Assembly: GCA_021793675.1 (NCBI GenBank)
Contig: JAJYSG010000011.1
Span: 1 to 45,335, forward strand
Direction of reading: 5' to 3'
From: Actinomycetes bacterium
GTDB taxonomy: Bacteria > Actinomycetota > Actinomycetes > Actinomycetales > Cellulomonadaceae
DNA length: 45,335 nt
Shown piece after piece: positions 32,748 through 43,491 of this stretch (the stretch's first letter is position 1; each line of letters begins with the position of its first letter). The notes under the pieces were generated by a model. That model was not told where the DNA came from. It did not search any database and was given only the letters and a program-made list of their open reading frames with translations. The translations under genes were made by a program, and so were the position numbers.

Positions 32748-34610
32748 ATGAGCCGTCCGCTGCGCTCCAACACCTCGACCCGCGGCCGCAACATGGCCGG
32801 TGCCCGCGCCCTGTGGCGTGCCACCGGCATGGGTGCGGAGGACTTCGGCAAGCCGATCATCGCGATCGCCAACTCGTACACGCAGTTCGTCCCGGGGCAC
32901 GTGCACCTCAAGGACATGGGCGACCTGGTGGCCTCCGCCATCCGCGAGGCCGGCGGCGTGGCCAAGGAGTTCAACACGATCGCCGTCGACGACGGCATCG
33001 CGATGGGCCACGACGGGATGCTCTACAGCCTGCCGAGCCGCGACCTCATCGCGGACTCCGTCGAGTACATGGTCCAGGCGCACACGGCCGACGCGCTCGT
33101 CTGCATCTCCAACTGCGACAAGATCACGCCCGGCATGCTCAACGCCGCGCTGCGGCTCGACATCCCGGCGATCTTCGTCTCCGGCGGCCCCATGGAGGCC
33201 GGCAAGGCCGTGGTCGCCGACGGTGTGGCCTCGACCCACCTCAACCTCATCAACGCGATCAACTACTCGGCCGACGAGAACGTCTCCGACGACGCACTCG
33301 GACTGGTCGAGGCCAACGCCTGCCCCACCTGCGGCTCGTGCTCGGGCATGTTCACCGCCAACTCGATGAACTGCCTCACCGAGGCTCTCGGGCTGTCGCT
33401 GCCCGGCAACGGCTCGACGCTGGCGACCAACACCGCCCGGCGCGAGTTGTTCCTCGAGGCGGGTCGGCGCATCGTGGCGATGGCCAAGCGCTACTACGAG
33501 GACGACGACGACTCGGTCACCCCGCGCGGGATCGCCACCAAGGCGGCGTTCAGCAACGCGATGTCCCTGGACATGGCGATGGGCGGCTCGACGAACACCG
33601 TGCTGCACATCCTCGCCGCCGCCCAGGAGGCCGGCGTCGACTTCACGCTGCACGACATCGAGACGATCTCGCGGCGCGTGCCGAACCTCGCCAAGGTCGC
33701 GCCCAACCACCCGGACTTCCACATGGAGGACGTCCACCGGGCCGGCGGCATCCCCGCGATCCTCGGCGAGCTCGACCGCGCCGGGCTGCTGGACCACGGC
33801 GTGACCAGCGTGCACACGCCCACCCTCGAGCAGTGGCTCGCGGACTGGGACGTCCGCGGCGGCCAGGCCACCGACCAGGCGATCGAGCTGTTCCACGCCG
33901 CGCCGGGCGGCGTGCGCACGACGAAGGCGTTCTCCACCTCCAACCGCTGGGACAGCCTCGACACCGACGCGGTGAACGGCTGCATCCACGACGTGGCGCA
34001 CGCCTACACCGCCCAGGGCGGCCTCGTCGTGCTGCGGGGCAACCTCGCGCCGGACGGCGCCGTCATCAAGACCGCCGGGATCGACCCGAGCCTGTGGCAC
34101 TTCGTCGGGCGGGCGCTCGTCTGCGAGTCCCAGGAGGAGGCCGTCGAGAAGATCCTGTCCAAGCAGGTGGCGCCCGGCCACGTCGTCGTCGTGCGCTACG
34201 AAGGCCCCGCGGGCGGCCCCGGCATGCAGGAGATGCTCTACCCGACGAGCTTCATCAAGGGCCGTGGCCTGGGCAAGGACGTCGCGCTCATCACGGACGG
34301 CCGGTTCTCCGGCGGCTCGACCGGGATCTCGGTGGGTCACGTCTCCCCGGAGGCGGCCGCCGGCGGTGTCATCGGCCTCGTCGAGGACGGCGACGAGATC
34401 GAGATCGACGTCGACGCGCGGCTCATCCGCCTCAACGTGCCCGACGAGGTCCTCGCCGAGCGCCGCGCGAAGATGGACACCTCGGAGGCCCCGTGGCGGC
34501 CCGCCCACCGCGACCGGTACGTGTCACCGGCGCTGCGCGCCTACGCCGCGATGGCCACCAGCGCCGACCGCGGCGCCGTGCGCGACGTGTCCCTGCTGCC
34601 CCGGCGCTGA
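32748..34610 (+). CDS. ilvD: Dihydroxy-acid dehydratase IlvD
   Basis: Dehydrates 2,3-dihydroxy-isovalerate and -methylvalerate to the 2-keto acids of valine and isoleucine synthesis (EC 4.2.1.9). The 620-aa length is that of the E. coli type. Iron-sulfur ligand regions are [11 protein letters not shown] near 121 and [18 protein letters not shown] near 194. [42 protein letters not shown] and GHVSPEAA are all present. It is about 5 kb upstream of ilvBNC and has its own promoter. A decayed pterin dehydratase gene begins immediately after its stop. Confidence 0.97.
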   Translation: MSRPLRSNTSTRGRNMAGARALWRATGMGAEDFGKPIIAIANSYTQFVPGHVHLKDMGDLVASAIREAGGVAKEFNTIAVDDGIAMGHDGMLYSLPSRDLIADSVEYMVQAHTADALVCISNCDKITPGMLNAALRLDIPAIFVSGGPMEAGKAVVADGVASTHLNLINAINYSADENVSDDALGLVEANACPTCGSCSGMFTANSMNCLTEALGLSLPGNGSTLATNTARRELFLEAGRRIVAMAKRYYEDDDDSVTPRGIATKAAFSNAMSLDMAMGGSTNTVLHILAAAQEAGVDFTLHDIETISRRVPNLAKVAPNHPDFHMEDVHRAGGIPAILGELDRAGLLDHGVTSVHTPTLEQWLADWDVRGGQATDQAIELFHAAPGGVRTTKAFSTSNRWDSLDTDAVNGCIHDVAHAYTAQGGLVVLRGNLAPDGAVIKTAGIDPSLWHFVGRALVCESQEEAVEKILSKQVAPGHVVVVRYEGPAGGPGMQEMLYPTSFIKGRGLGKDVALITDGRFSGGSTGISVGHVSPEAAAGGVIGLVEDGDEIEIDVDARLIRLNVPDEVLAERRAKMDTSEAPWRPAHRDRYVSPALRAYAAMATSADRGAVRDVSLLPRR

Positions 34611-34614
34611 CGCC

Positions 34615-35066
34615 GCACGCGTCGCGGTGGCGGCCGACGAGACCGACCACCACCCTGACCTGGACCTGCGCCGCCACGGCGTGGTCGCGCGGGTGTTCAC
34701 CCACTCGACGTCGGCTCTCACGCTGGCCGACGTCGACCCGGCCGCGCCATCTCGGCGATCGCGGCGGAGCCGGTCCTGGCCGCCGACCCGCGTGCGGTGC
34801 AGGAGGTCGAGCCGGCGATCGACGCGCTCGACATCCCGGCGGTGCGGCCGTGCCGGGCGGCCGTGCTGGGCCATGAGCCCGGATCCACGTCGGCACGTTC
34901 GTGCCGGCCGGGCGGCGACCGGCCCGCATCGGCGCCGCACTCGCCCCGGGCGGGCACGTGGCCGGCGACGCCTACGCGCCCAGCTGCTGGACCCTCGCCG
35001 ACCCGGAGGGCGACGAGATCGACGTCGCGGTCCCGGTCGGCCGAGCGGAGGCGTGGGGCTGGGGAT
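34615..35066 (+). pseudogene. Broken 4a-hydroxytetrahydrobiopterin dehydratase/VOC fusion gene
   Basis: The 476 nt between ilvD and putA hold no intact gene but three pieces in order, in three frames. From 34621: VAVAADETDHHPDLDLRR and TSALTLADVDPAA, which contains the pterin carbinolamine dehydratase active-site stretch HHPDLDLR. From about 34746, shifted: ISAIAAEPVLAADPRAVQEV and AIDALDIPAVRPCRAAVLG, the linker and start of the glyoxalase (VOC) domain. From about 34886, shifted again: IHVGTFVPAGRRPARIGAAL and DAYAPSCWTLADPEGDEIDV, the VOC C-terminus. The N-terminal 50 or so residues and a piece of the VOC domain are missing. The intact fusion is common in actinobacteria, so this looks like a recently lost gene. 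Confidence 0.75.
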
Positions 35067-35086
35067 CTGTCAGCGGCCGGCTCGGA

Positions 35087-38000
35087 TCAGGGCCGTGCCG
35101 TGAGCGGCACCGCGTCGACGAGCCGGCTCGGTGTGCCGAACCGGTGCGCGGTGATCGCGATGGCCTGCTCGCGCAGAAAGGGCAGCCCCTCGACCCGGCC
35201 GGACTCGGTGACCGGATGGTCGTGGACGGTCAGGTCGGGCCGGCCCGCGGCCGCCTCGAGGAGGGCTGCCGCGGTACCGCCGACCAGCCGCACCCGGCCG
35301 TCCCGCAGGGCCGCCGCCCGCCGGGTCCAGGCATCCTCGTCCTCCACGCGCACCTCGACGCCCGCGGCACGCACCGCCGCCGCCTCGTCGGGCGCCAACG
35401 GGGCGGCGACCGAGAGGGACAGCGGGGCGCGCACGCGCAGGCCGGCCAGCAGCACCCGCGCGAGGTCGGCCGGGTCCGCGCCCGCCGCCACCCGCACCGT
35501 GACCGGCACGGTGCGGTAGCGCAGCGCGTTGCGCTCGGCGGCCAGGCCGGTCACGTCGCGCACCACGCCGTACTCGTCGGCCCACGCCCGCCGGTCGCTG
35601 GCGGCCGACCGCCGCAGGAACGCCGCCACCTGCGGACCGCGGGCGCCGAAGGCCGCCACGATCCCGGTGGCCTGGGCGTCCGCGGGCTCGTCGCGCGCGG
35701 CCTCGGCCCGCCGGAACGACGACACCGCGAGCACCGTGCTGGGGCCGCCGAGCTTGGCGCCCGGCCCGACGACCGAGCGCTTCCAGCCGCCGAACGGCTG
35801 CCGCCGCACGATCGCGCCCGTGATGCCCCGGTTGACGTAGAGGTTGCCTGCCTCGACCCGGTCCACCCAGTGCGCCACCTCGTCGGCGTCGAGGCAGTGC
35901 AGCCCCGCGGTGAGCCCGAACGGCACGGCGTTCTGGATCGCGAGCGCCTCGTCGAGGTCGCGCGCCGTGAGCACGCCGAGCACCGGGCCGAAGCACTCCG
36001 TGACGTGGAACGACGACCCCGGGTACGTCGTCTTGACCCCGGCCGTCCACCGCTGACCCGCCGCATCCAGCCGGCGTGGGGTGCGGACCCAGCGTTCGCC
36101 GGGGGCCAGGCGCGTCAGGGCGTCGAGCAGCTTGCCCTCGGCGGGCGCGACGAGCGGGCCCAACCGGGTCGCCGGATCCCACGCCTCCCCGACGCGCAGT
36201 GCGTCCACGGCGTCGATCAGCTGGTTCCGGAACCGCCGCGAGCGTGCGACCTCGCCCACGAGGATGACCAGCGACGCGGCCGAGCACTTCTGCCCGGCGT
36301 GACCGAAGGCCGAGGCGGCCACGTCACGCGCGGCCAGGTCGAGGTCCGCGCTCGGCGTCACGACGATCGCGTTCTTCCCGCTCGTCTCCGCCAGCAGCCG
36401 CAGGCCGGGGCGCAGCGCGCGGAACGCCTCGGCGGTCTGGTAGCCGCCGGTGAGCAGCACCTGCCCGACCCGTGGGTCGGCGACGAGCCGGGACCCCAGA
36501 GCGCTGTCCGCGACGGGCGCGAACGCCAGCACGTCGCGCGGCACGCCGGCCTCGTGCAGGGCCTCGACCAGGAGCGCGGCCGTGCGCGGCGTGCGCCGGG
36601 AGGGCTTGAGCACCACGGCTGAGCCCGCGGCCAGCGCAGCGAGCGTGGAGCCGGCGGGGATGGCGAGCGGGAAGTTCCACGGCGGCACGACGAGCGTCAC
36701 GCCGTACGGCACCGCCATGGCGCCGTCGAGCCGCGCGGCCGCGACCGCCAGCTCCGCGTCGTGGCGCGCGTGGTCCACGGCCTCCGACACCTCCGGGTCG
36801 GCCTGGTCGAACGTCTTGCCGGCCTCGGCGACCATGACCTCGACGAGGTCGCCCCGGCGCCGCTCAAGTGCGTCCGCGGCCCGCAGCAGCACCTCGGCGC
36901 GGCCCGGCCCGCCCAGGTCCGCCCACTCCCGTGCCGTGCCGCCTGCGGCGTCGAGCAGGCTCGACAGCTGGCCCTCGTCGTGCAGCGTGGCCGCGGTGAC
37001 GGCCTCCCGGCCGAGCGTGCTGCACGGCGCGCGGCGCAGGATCCGGCGCGCCCAGGCGCGCGTCGCGGCCACCGCCGGATCGCTGTCGGGCGCGTTGCGG
37101 AAGCCGCCGGCCGGCACGGCGGCCGGCGGGGCTGCCCGGTGGCTCGCCGGGACGGGGGCGTCCAGCGCGTCCAGGGACGCCCGGAAGCGGCCCTCCTCGA
37201 GTGCGAACGCCGCTTCGTCGTCGCCCAGCCGCGGCGCGCTGGCCAGGAAGTTGTCGGGGCTGGCGCCTTCGTCGAGGCGCCGCACCAGGTAGGCGATCGC
37301 GGAGTCGGCGTCCGCCCGTGCGACCACCGGGGTGTACAGCAGCAGACCGGCCGCGGCGCGGCGCACCGCCTCCGCCTGGGCCGGCGCCATGCCGAGCAGC
37401 ATCTCGATCTCGACGTCGTCAGGCACACCACGCGCCCGGGCGAGCAGCAGTGCGAGCGCCACGTCGAACAGGTTGTGACCCGCCACCCCGACGCGCACCG
37501 CGGAGACGCCCTGCGGCGTCAGCGCGCGGTCGAGCAGGCGCAGGTAGGCGGTGTCCGTCTCGCGCTTGCTGGCCCATGTCGCCAGGGGCCAGCCGTGCAT
37601 CTCGGCGTCGACCCGCTCCATCGGCAGGTTGGCCCCCTTGACCACCCGGACCCGCACGCGCGCACCGCCGCGGGCGACCCGTGCGGCGCCCCAGGCCGCG
37701 AGCTCGTCGTACGCCGCCGCGGCGTCCGGCAGGTACGCCTGGAGCACGACCCCGGCGCGAAGGCCGCGCAGCCCGGGCCGCTCGAGCAGGCGCCGGAACA
37801 CGGTGAGCGTGAGGTCGAGGTCGCGGTACTCCTCCATGTCGAGCGTGACGAGCGTGCCGCGCGCCGCCGCCTGCGCGTAGAGGGGGCCGAGCGTGTCGAC
37901 GATCTCGTCGACCGCCTCGTCGAACGCCCAGGGCGCGTGCGGCGCCACGGTCGCCGAGACCTTGACCGACAGGTGGTCCACGTCGTCGCGGGCCAGCAGC

Positions 38001-38488
38001 CGGGTGATGCCCGCCAGGCGCCGGGCGGCCTGGTGCGGCCCCAGCACGGCCTCGCCGAGCAGGTTGACGTTCGGCGTGCTGCCCGCGGCGCGCAGGGTGC
38101 GCAGGTGCCGGGTCAGGCGGCGGCCGTCCGAGTCGAGCAGGAGGTGGGCGACCAGCCCCCGCAGCACGGCGCGCCCCGCGGGCACCACCGCGCCGGGCAG
38201 CAGCGGGGCGGTGGCGCCGCCCAGGCGGACGCCGGCGCGCAGCGCGGGGGAGAGGAAGGCCGGCGGGCGCGCCGACAGCCGGCGGAAGGCGCGGGCGGCG
38301 ACCGCCCGGTCCTCGGGCCGCACCACGCCGTCGATGAACCCGACCGCGAACTCCAGGCCCGCGGGGTCGCGCAGCAGGGCGGCGAGGCGCCGTGCGCCTG
38401 GGTCGGGGCGGCCGGACGTCGGGTCGGTGAGCCATGTGCGGACGAGCCCGACGGCGTCGTCGGCGAGGTCCCAGGCGTCGCTGATCAC
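35087..38488 (-). CDS. putA: Bifunctional proline dehydrogenase / L-glutamate-gamma-semialdehyde dehydrogenase
   Basis: Oxidises proline to glutamate in two steps on one 1133-aa chain (EC 1.5.5.2 and 1.2.1.88). The FAD-dependent PRODH barrel covers about 130-430, with SVKVSATV, LDMEEYRDLDLT, VRVVKGANLPMERVDAEMHGWPLATWASKRETD in parts, and VGVAGHNLFDVAL. The ALDH domain starts near 500, with VPPWNFPLAIPAG, Glu701 in LAETSGKNA and catalytic Cys735 in AGQKCSAAS. There is no N-terminal ribbon-helix-helix domain, so it is not an autoregulator like E. coli PutA. About 180 C-terminal residues are of unclear role. The GTG has GATACT 7 nt upstream. It is divergent from ornithine cyclodeaminase, which makes proline. 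Confidence 0.96.
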   Translation of the reverse strand: MISDAWDLADDAVGLVRTWLTDPTSGRPDPGARRLAALLRDPAGLEFAVGFIDGVVRPEDRAVAARAFRRLSARPPAFLSPALRAGVRLGGATAPLLPGAVVPAGRAVLRGLVAHLLLDSDGRRLTRHLRTLRAAGSTPNVNLLGEAVLGPHQAARRLAGITRLLARDDVDHLSVKVSATVAPHAPWAFDEAVDEIVDTLGPLYAQAAARGTLVTLDMEEYRDLDLTLTVFRRLLERPGLRGLRAGVVLQAYLPDAAAAYDELAAWGAARVARGGARVRVRVVKGANLPMERVDAEMHGWPLATWASKRETDTAYLRLLDRALTPQGVSAVRVGVAGHNLFDVALALLLARARGVPDDVEIEMLLGMAPAQAEAVRRAAAGLLLYTPVVARADADSAIAYLVRRLDEGASPDNFLASAPRLGDDEAAFALEEGRFRASLDALDAPVPASHRAAPPAAVPAGGFRNAPDSDPAVAATRAWARRILRRAPCSTLGREAVTAATLHDEGQLSSLLDAAGGTAREWADLGGPGRAEVLLRAADALERRRGDLVEVMVAEAGKTFDQADPEVSEAVDHARHDAELAVAAARLDGAMAVPYGVTLVVPPWNFPLAIPAGSTLAALAAGSAVVLKPSRRTPRTAALLVEALHEAGVPRDVLAFAPVADSALGSRLVADPRVGQVLLTGGYQTAEAFRALRPGLRLLAETSGKNAIVVTPSADLDLAARDVAASAFGHAGQKCSAASLVILVGEVARSRRFRNQLIDAVDALRVGEAWDPATRLGPLVAPAEGKLLDALTRLAPGERWVRTPRRLDAAGQRWTAGVKTTYPGSSFHVTECFGPVLGVLTARDLDEALAIQNAVPFGLTAGLHCLDADEVAHWVDRVEAGNLYVNRGITGAIVRRQPFGGWKRSVVGPGAKLGGPSTVLAVSSFRRAEAARDEPADAQATGIVAAFGARGPQVAAFLRRSAASDRRAWADEYGVVRDVTGLAAERNALRYRTVPVTVRVAAGADPADLARVLLAGLRVRAPLSLSVAAPLAPDEAAAVRAAGVEVRVEDEDAWTRRAAALRDGRVRLVGGTAAALLEAAAGRPDLTVHDHPVTESGRVEGLPFLREQAIAITAHRFGTPSRLVDAVPLTARP

Positions 38489-38495
38489 CCCCGCC

Positions 38496-38501
38496 AGTAT
38501 C
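38496..38501 (-). promoter_or_regulatory. -10-like element (GATACT) for leaderless putA
   Basis: GATACT on the minus strand, then GGCGGGG and GTGATC. The start of the gene at 24653 has the same arrangement with one base different. No ribosome site is visible. Confidence 0.45.
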
Positions 38502-38554
38502 GTCGCGGTACGGCGCGACGGCGCGTCCGAGCGGGCTCGCGACCAGGAGGCGAC

Positions 38555-39583
38555 ATGACGGCGTTCGTCGGCGTCGAGGACATGGTGCGGTGGCTCGGGA
38601 CGCGCGGGCCGGCCGTCGCCATCACGGGCATCGCCGCCCGGCTCGAGGCCGACCTGCGGCGTTGGTCATCGTTCGAGAAGCGTGAGCGGGTCGCGTCCCA
38701 CACGCCGTTCGGCGTCATCGAGCTCATGCCGATCGCGGACGCCGACACCTACGCGTTCAAGTACGTCAACGGGCACCCGTTCAACCCCGCCGTGGGCCGC
38801 CAGACCGTCACCGCGTTCGGCGTGCTCGCCGACGTGCGCACCGGCTACCCGGTCTTCGTGGCCGAGATGACGGTGCTCACGGCGCTGCGCACCGCCGCGA
38901 CGTCGGCGCTCGCCGCACGCTTCCTGGCGCGGCCCGACAGTCGCTCGATGGCGCTCATCGGTGCGGGCAGCCAGTCCGAGTTCCAGGCCATCGCGTTCCG
39001 GGAGATGCTCGGCATCGAACGGCTGCGGGTGTGGGACGTCGATCCCGCGGCGACGGCCAAGGCGGTGCGCAACCTGGCGCCGCTCGGCTTCGACGTGCGC
39101 GCCGCGTCGAGCGCGACGGATGCGGTGCGGGGCGCCGACATCGTGACCACGTGCACCGCCGACAAGGTGCGCGCCGTGGTCCTCGCCGACGACGATGTCG
39201 AGGCCGGCATGCACGTCAACGCCATCGGGGGCGACTGCCCGGGCAAGACGGAGCTCGACCCGGCGATCCTGCGGCGCGCCACGGTGACGGTGGAGTACGA
39301 GCCGCAGACGCGGCTGGAGGGCGAGATCCAGCAGCTGTCCGCGACGTTCCCCGTCACCGAGCTGTGGGAGGTGGTGGCAGGCCGGGCTCCTGGTCGCACG
39401 TCGCGCGACGAGGTCACGGTGTTCGACTCGGTGGGCTTCGCGCTGGAGGACTTCTCCGCGCTGTGCTTCGTGCGCGACGACGTCGTCGGCGCCGACCTGT
39501 CCCGGGACATCGACCTGGTGGCCGAGCCGGACGACCCGAAGGACCTCTTCGGGTTCGCGCTGCGCGGCGCACCGGTTCGATGA
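38555..39583 (+). CDS. Ornithine cyclodeaminase family protein
   Basis: Member of the ornithine cyclodeaminase/mu-crystallin family; the likely reaction is L-ornithine to L-proline and ammonia (EC 4.3.1.12). The 342-aa length is right. Visible features are FEKRERVASHTPFGVIELMP, FKYVNGHPFNP with the substrate-binding Lys, LTALRTAATSALAARFLARP, the NAD motif LIGAGSQSEFQAIAF near 130-144, and HVNAIGGDCPGKTELDP with the Asp expected for the catalytic aspartate. GGAGG lies a few nt before the ATG. Divergent putA starts 66 bp away, so the pair could run ornithine to proline to glutamate. Related enzymes act on other amino acids, so specificity is inferred. Confidence 0.88.
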   Translation: MTAFVGVEDMVRWLGTRGPAVAITGIAARLEADLRRWSSFEKRERVASHTPFGVIELMPIADADTYAFKYVNGHPFNPAVGRQTVTAFGVLADVRTGYPVFVAEMTVLTALRTAATSALAARFLARPDSRSMALIGAGSQSEFQAIAFREMLGIERLRVWDVDPAATAKAVRNLAPLGFDVRAASSATDAVRGADIVTTCTADKVRAVVLADDDVEAGMHVNAIGGDCPGKTELDPAILRRATVTVEYEPQTRLEGEIQQLSATFPVTELWEVVAGRAPGRTSRDEVTVFDSVGFALEDFSALCFVRDDVVGADLSRDIDLVAEPDDPKDLFGFALRGAPVR

Positions 39584-39635
39584 ATGTCCGACATGCGAGA
39601 CCGTGAACCGGTTCCTGAGATGATGGTGCTCGGAT

Positions 39636-39665
39636 GTGACATCGAGGGCAGTGCTCGCGTAGGCT
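39636..39665 (+). promoter_or_regulatory. ilvBNC promoter
   Basis: GTGACA at 39636-39641 (five of six matches to TTGACA), an 18-bp spacer, and TAGGCT at 39660-39665. The start point predicted about 7 nt downstream coincides with the GTG of the leader peptide, so the leader is translated from a leaderless mRNA end. Confidence 0.7.
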
Positions 39666-39672
39666 CCCGACC

Positions 39673-39717
39673 GTGCAGAACTTCCTCGTCGTCGTACGTC
39701 CTGGGCGCGCCGGCTGA
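39673..39717 (+). CDS. ilvB leader peptide (branched-chain attenuator)
   Basis: A 14-codon ORF, M-Q-N-F-L-V-V-V-R-P-G-R-A-G, with one Leu and three Val codons in a row at 39685-39696. The third Val codon is GTA, which should be uncommon in such a GC-rich genome and may sharpen stalling. The GTG lies 7 nt after the TAGGCT box. The stop is 24 nt before the attenuator hairpin. It senses charged Val/Leu tRNA by ribosome position, as described for ilvB leaders in Corynebacterium and Streptomyces. Confidence 0.85.
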   Translation: MQNFLVVVRPGRAG

Positions 39718-39741
39718 GGCCTGTTCACGTCTGCGCGCGCA

Positions 39742-39787
39742 CCCCTCGACCAGCCCGTCCCCGGGCCGAGGGGTTTTCTGTTTTCTG
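39742..39787 (+). terminator. ilvBNC attenuator (intrinsic terminator)
   Basis: CCCCTCG at 39742-39748 pairs with CGAGGGG at 39767-39773; inside, GCCCG (39753-39757) pairs with CGGGC (39762-39766) around a 4-nt loop. A T-rich tail with two TTTT runs follows to 39787. Sequence at 39703-39711 (GGGCGCGCC) could pair with 39731-39745 (rich in GCGCGC and then CCCC) and so block the 5' arm, forming the antiterminator; that pairing is inference. Confidence 0.85.
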
Positions 39788-39816
39788 GGGACGACCGCCT
39801 GCCCCGAGGAGTTGTG

Positions 39817-41664
39817 ATGGCACAGGGACCCACGCCGGCGGCCCCGCCGACGCCGCGGCCGTCCGGCCGCAGCGCGTCCGCAGCGCCGCAGTCCGCCCCG
39901 CCCGCGATCGGCCCGGAGGAGGTCACGGGCGCGCAGTCGATCATCCGGTCGCTCGAGGAGGCCGGCGTCGACGTCGTCTTCGGCATCCCGGGCGGCGCCA
40001 TCCTGCCGACGTACGACCCGCTGATGGACTCCGCGAAGGTGCGGCACATCCTGGTGCGCCACGAGCAGGGCGGCGGTCACGCGGCGTCCGGCTACGCGCA
40101 CGTCACCGGTCGCGTCGGCGTCACCATGGCGACGTCCGGTCCGGGCGCGACCAACCTGGTCACGGCCCTCGCGGACGCGAACATGGACTCCATCCCGGTG
40201 GTGGCGATCACGGGCCAGGTCACGGCCAGCCTCATCGGCACCGACGCGTTCCAGGAGGCCGACATCGTCGGCATCACGCTGCCGGTGACCAAGCACAACT
40301 ACCTGGTCACCGACCCCGACGACATCCCGCGCGTCATCGCCGAGGCGTTCCACATCGCCGCCACCGGCCGGCCGGGACCCGTGCTCGTCGACATCGCCAA
40401 GTCGGCGATGCAGGCCCGGACGACCTTCCGGTGGCCGCAGACGATCGACCTGCCGGGGTACCACCCGGTGACCAAGCCGCACACCAAGCAGGTGCGCGAG
40501 GCGGCGCGGCTGCTGGCGACCGCCCGCCGGCCGGTGATCCTCGCCGGCGGCGGCATCATCCGAGCCGGCGCCTCCGCGCTGCTGCGCCGGCTCGTCGACG
40601 CCTCGGGCGCCGCGGTCACCACGACCCTCATGGGCCGCGGTGCGCTGCCGGACGACCACCCGCAGCACCTCGGCATGCCCGGCATGCACGGCACGGTGCC
40701 CGCGGTGGCGGCCCTTCAGCGGGCCGACCTCATCGTCGGCCTGGGCACCCGGTTCGACGACCGGGTCACCGGCCTGCTGTCGAGCTTCGCGCCGCAGGCC
40801 GCCGTGGTCCACGCCGACATCGACCCCGCGGAGATCGGCAAGAACGTGCGGGCCGACGTGCCGATCGTCGGCGACCTCGTCGAGGTCATCGCCGACCTGC
40901 TCGTCGAGCTCGAGCGCGAGCAGGCGCAGCACGGCAAGCCCGACGTGGAGGCCTGGTGGCGCCAGATCGACGCGTGGCGCTCCACCTTCCCGCTCGGGTA
41001 CGACGAGACGGACGACGGCCACCTCGCGCCGCAGCACGTCATCAGCCGCATCGGCGAGATCACCGGCCCCGAGGCGGTCTACGTCGCCGGCGTCGGCCAG
41101 CACCAGATGTGGGCGGCGCAGTTCATCCGTTACCAGCGGCCGCGCGCGTGGCTGAACTCCGGCGGCCTGGGGACCATGGGCTACGCGGTGCCGGCGGCCA
41201 TGGGGGCCAAGGTCGGCGCACCCGACCGCACGGTGTGGGCGATCGACGGCGACGGATGCTTCCAGATGACCAACCAGGAGCTGGCCACCTGCACCATCAA
41301 CGACATCCCCATCAAGGTCGCCATCATCAACAACTCGTCGCTCGGCATGGTGCGCCAGTGGCAGACCCTGTTCTACGAGGAGCGCTACTCGAACACCGAC
41401 CTGCACACCGGGCACGGCACGGTGCACATCCCCGACTTCGTCAAGCTCGCCGAGGCGTACGGCGCCGTCGGGCTGCGCTGCGAGACGAAGGCGGACGTCG
41501 ACGCGACGATCAAGCGGGCCAACGAGATCGACGACCGTCCGGTCGTCGTCGACTTCACCGTGTCGCGTGACGCGATGGTTTGGCCCATGGTCGCCGCGGG
41601 CGTCAGCAACGACGACATCCAGTACGCCCGGGGCCTGACCCCGGCGTGGGACCGGGAGGACTAG
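39817..41664 (+). CDS. ilvB: Acetolactate synthase large subunit
   Basis: Catalytic subunit of acetohydroxyacid synthase (EC 2.2.1.6), the first common step of valine, leucine and isoleucine synthesis. The 615-aa protein has a Pro/Ala-rich N-terminal extension of about 30 residues. The ThDP-activating Glu83 is in [15 protein letters not shown], the FAD and central domain includes [11 protein letters not shown], and the ThDP motif GDG begins at 478 and runs to [19 protein letters not shown] at 39806-39811 fixes the ATG. Expression is under the leader/attenuator at 39673-39787. ilvN follows after 2 nt. Confidence 0.97.
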   Translation: MAQGPTPAAPPTPRPSGRSASAAPQSAPPAIGPEEVTGAQSIIRSLEEAGVDVVFGIPGGAILPTYDPLMDSAKVRHILVRHEQGGGHAASGYAHVTGRVGVTMATSGPGATNLVTALADANMDSIPVVAITGQVTASLIGTDAFQEADIVGITLPVTKHNYLVTDPDDIPRVIAEAFHIAATGRPGPVLVDIAKSAMQARTTFRWPQTIDLPGYHPVTKPHTKQVREAARLLATARRPVILAGGGIIRAGASALLRRLVDASGAAVTTTLMGRGALPDDHPQHLGMPGMHGTVPAVAALQRADLIVGLGTRFDDRVTGLLSSFAPQAAVVHADIDPAEIGKNVRADVPIVGDLVEVIADLLVELEREQAQHGKPDVEAWWRQIDAWRSTFPLGYDETDDGHLAPQHVISRIGEITGPEAVYVAGVGQHQMWAAQFIRYQRPRAWLNSGGLGTMGYAVPAAMGAKVGAPDRTVWAIDGDGCFQMTNQELATCTINDIPIKVAIINNSSLGMVRQWQTLFYEERYSNTDLHTGHGTVHIPDFVKLAEAYGAVGLRCETKADVDATIKRANEIDDRPVVVDFTVSRDAMVWPMVAAGVSNDDIQYARGLTPAWDRED

Positions 41665-41666
41665 CC

Positions 41667-43301
<1,635 letters not shown>

Positions 43302-43313
43302 AGATGGGCACAT

Positions 43314-43353
43314 CGACGCGAGATCGGCACCTCCTGGTGCCCATCTCGCGTCG
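43314..43353. repeat. 17-bp near-perfect hairpin in the ilvC-leuB gap
   Basis: 43314-43330 pairs with 43337-43353 with one mismatch and a 6-nt loop. Part of the arm, GATGGGCAC, occurs again just upstream at 43303-43311. There is no T-run after it, so it is a weak terminator at best. It could be a REP-like dispersed element or an mRNA 3'-end stabiliser for ilvBNC. Confidence 0.65.
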
Positions 43354-43374
43354 GAGTGCACCTCTCGCCCGCGG

Positions 43375-43439
43375 GTGGGACGGCCGGGTGAGACGGCCGG
43401 GTGGCATGGCCGGGTGGGACGGCCGGGTGAGACGGCCGG
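43375..43439. repeat. Five tandem 13-bp repeats upstream of leuB
   Basis: Units at 43375, 43388, 43401, 43414 and 43427. Units 1 and 4 are GTGGGACGGCCGG, 2 and 5 are GTGAGACGGCCGG, and 3 is GTGGCATGGCCGG. The pattern 1-2-3-1-2 suggests a higher-order 39-bp duplication. It ends 21 bp before the leuB -10 box, so it fills the -35 and upstream zone. Confidence 0.85.
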
Positions 43440-43460
43440 GTTCGACGAGCGGCCGGCCGC

Positions 43461-43466
43461 TAGCGT
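43461..43466 (+). promoter_or_regulatory. -10 element for leuB
   Basis: TAGCGT followed by 7 nt and an ATG at 43474. Transcription would begin at or beside this ATG. An in-frame GTG at 43492 with AGGAGG (43481-43486) lies just inside, so two translation starts are possible. Confidence 0.55.
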
Positions 43467-43491
43467 GCAGACCATGACTCAGGAGGTTCAG

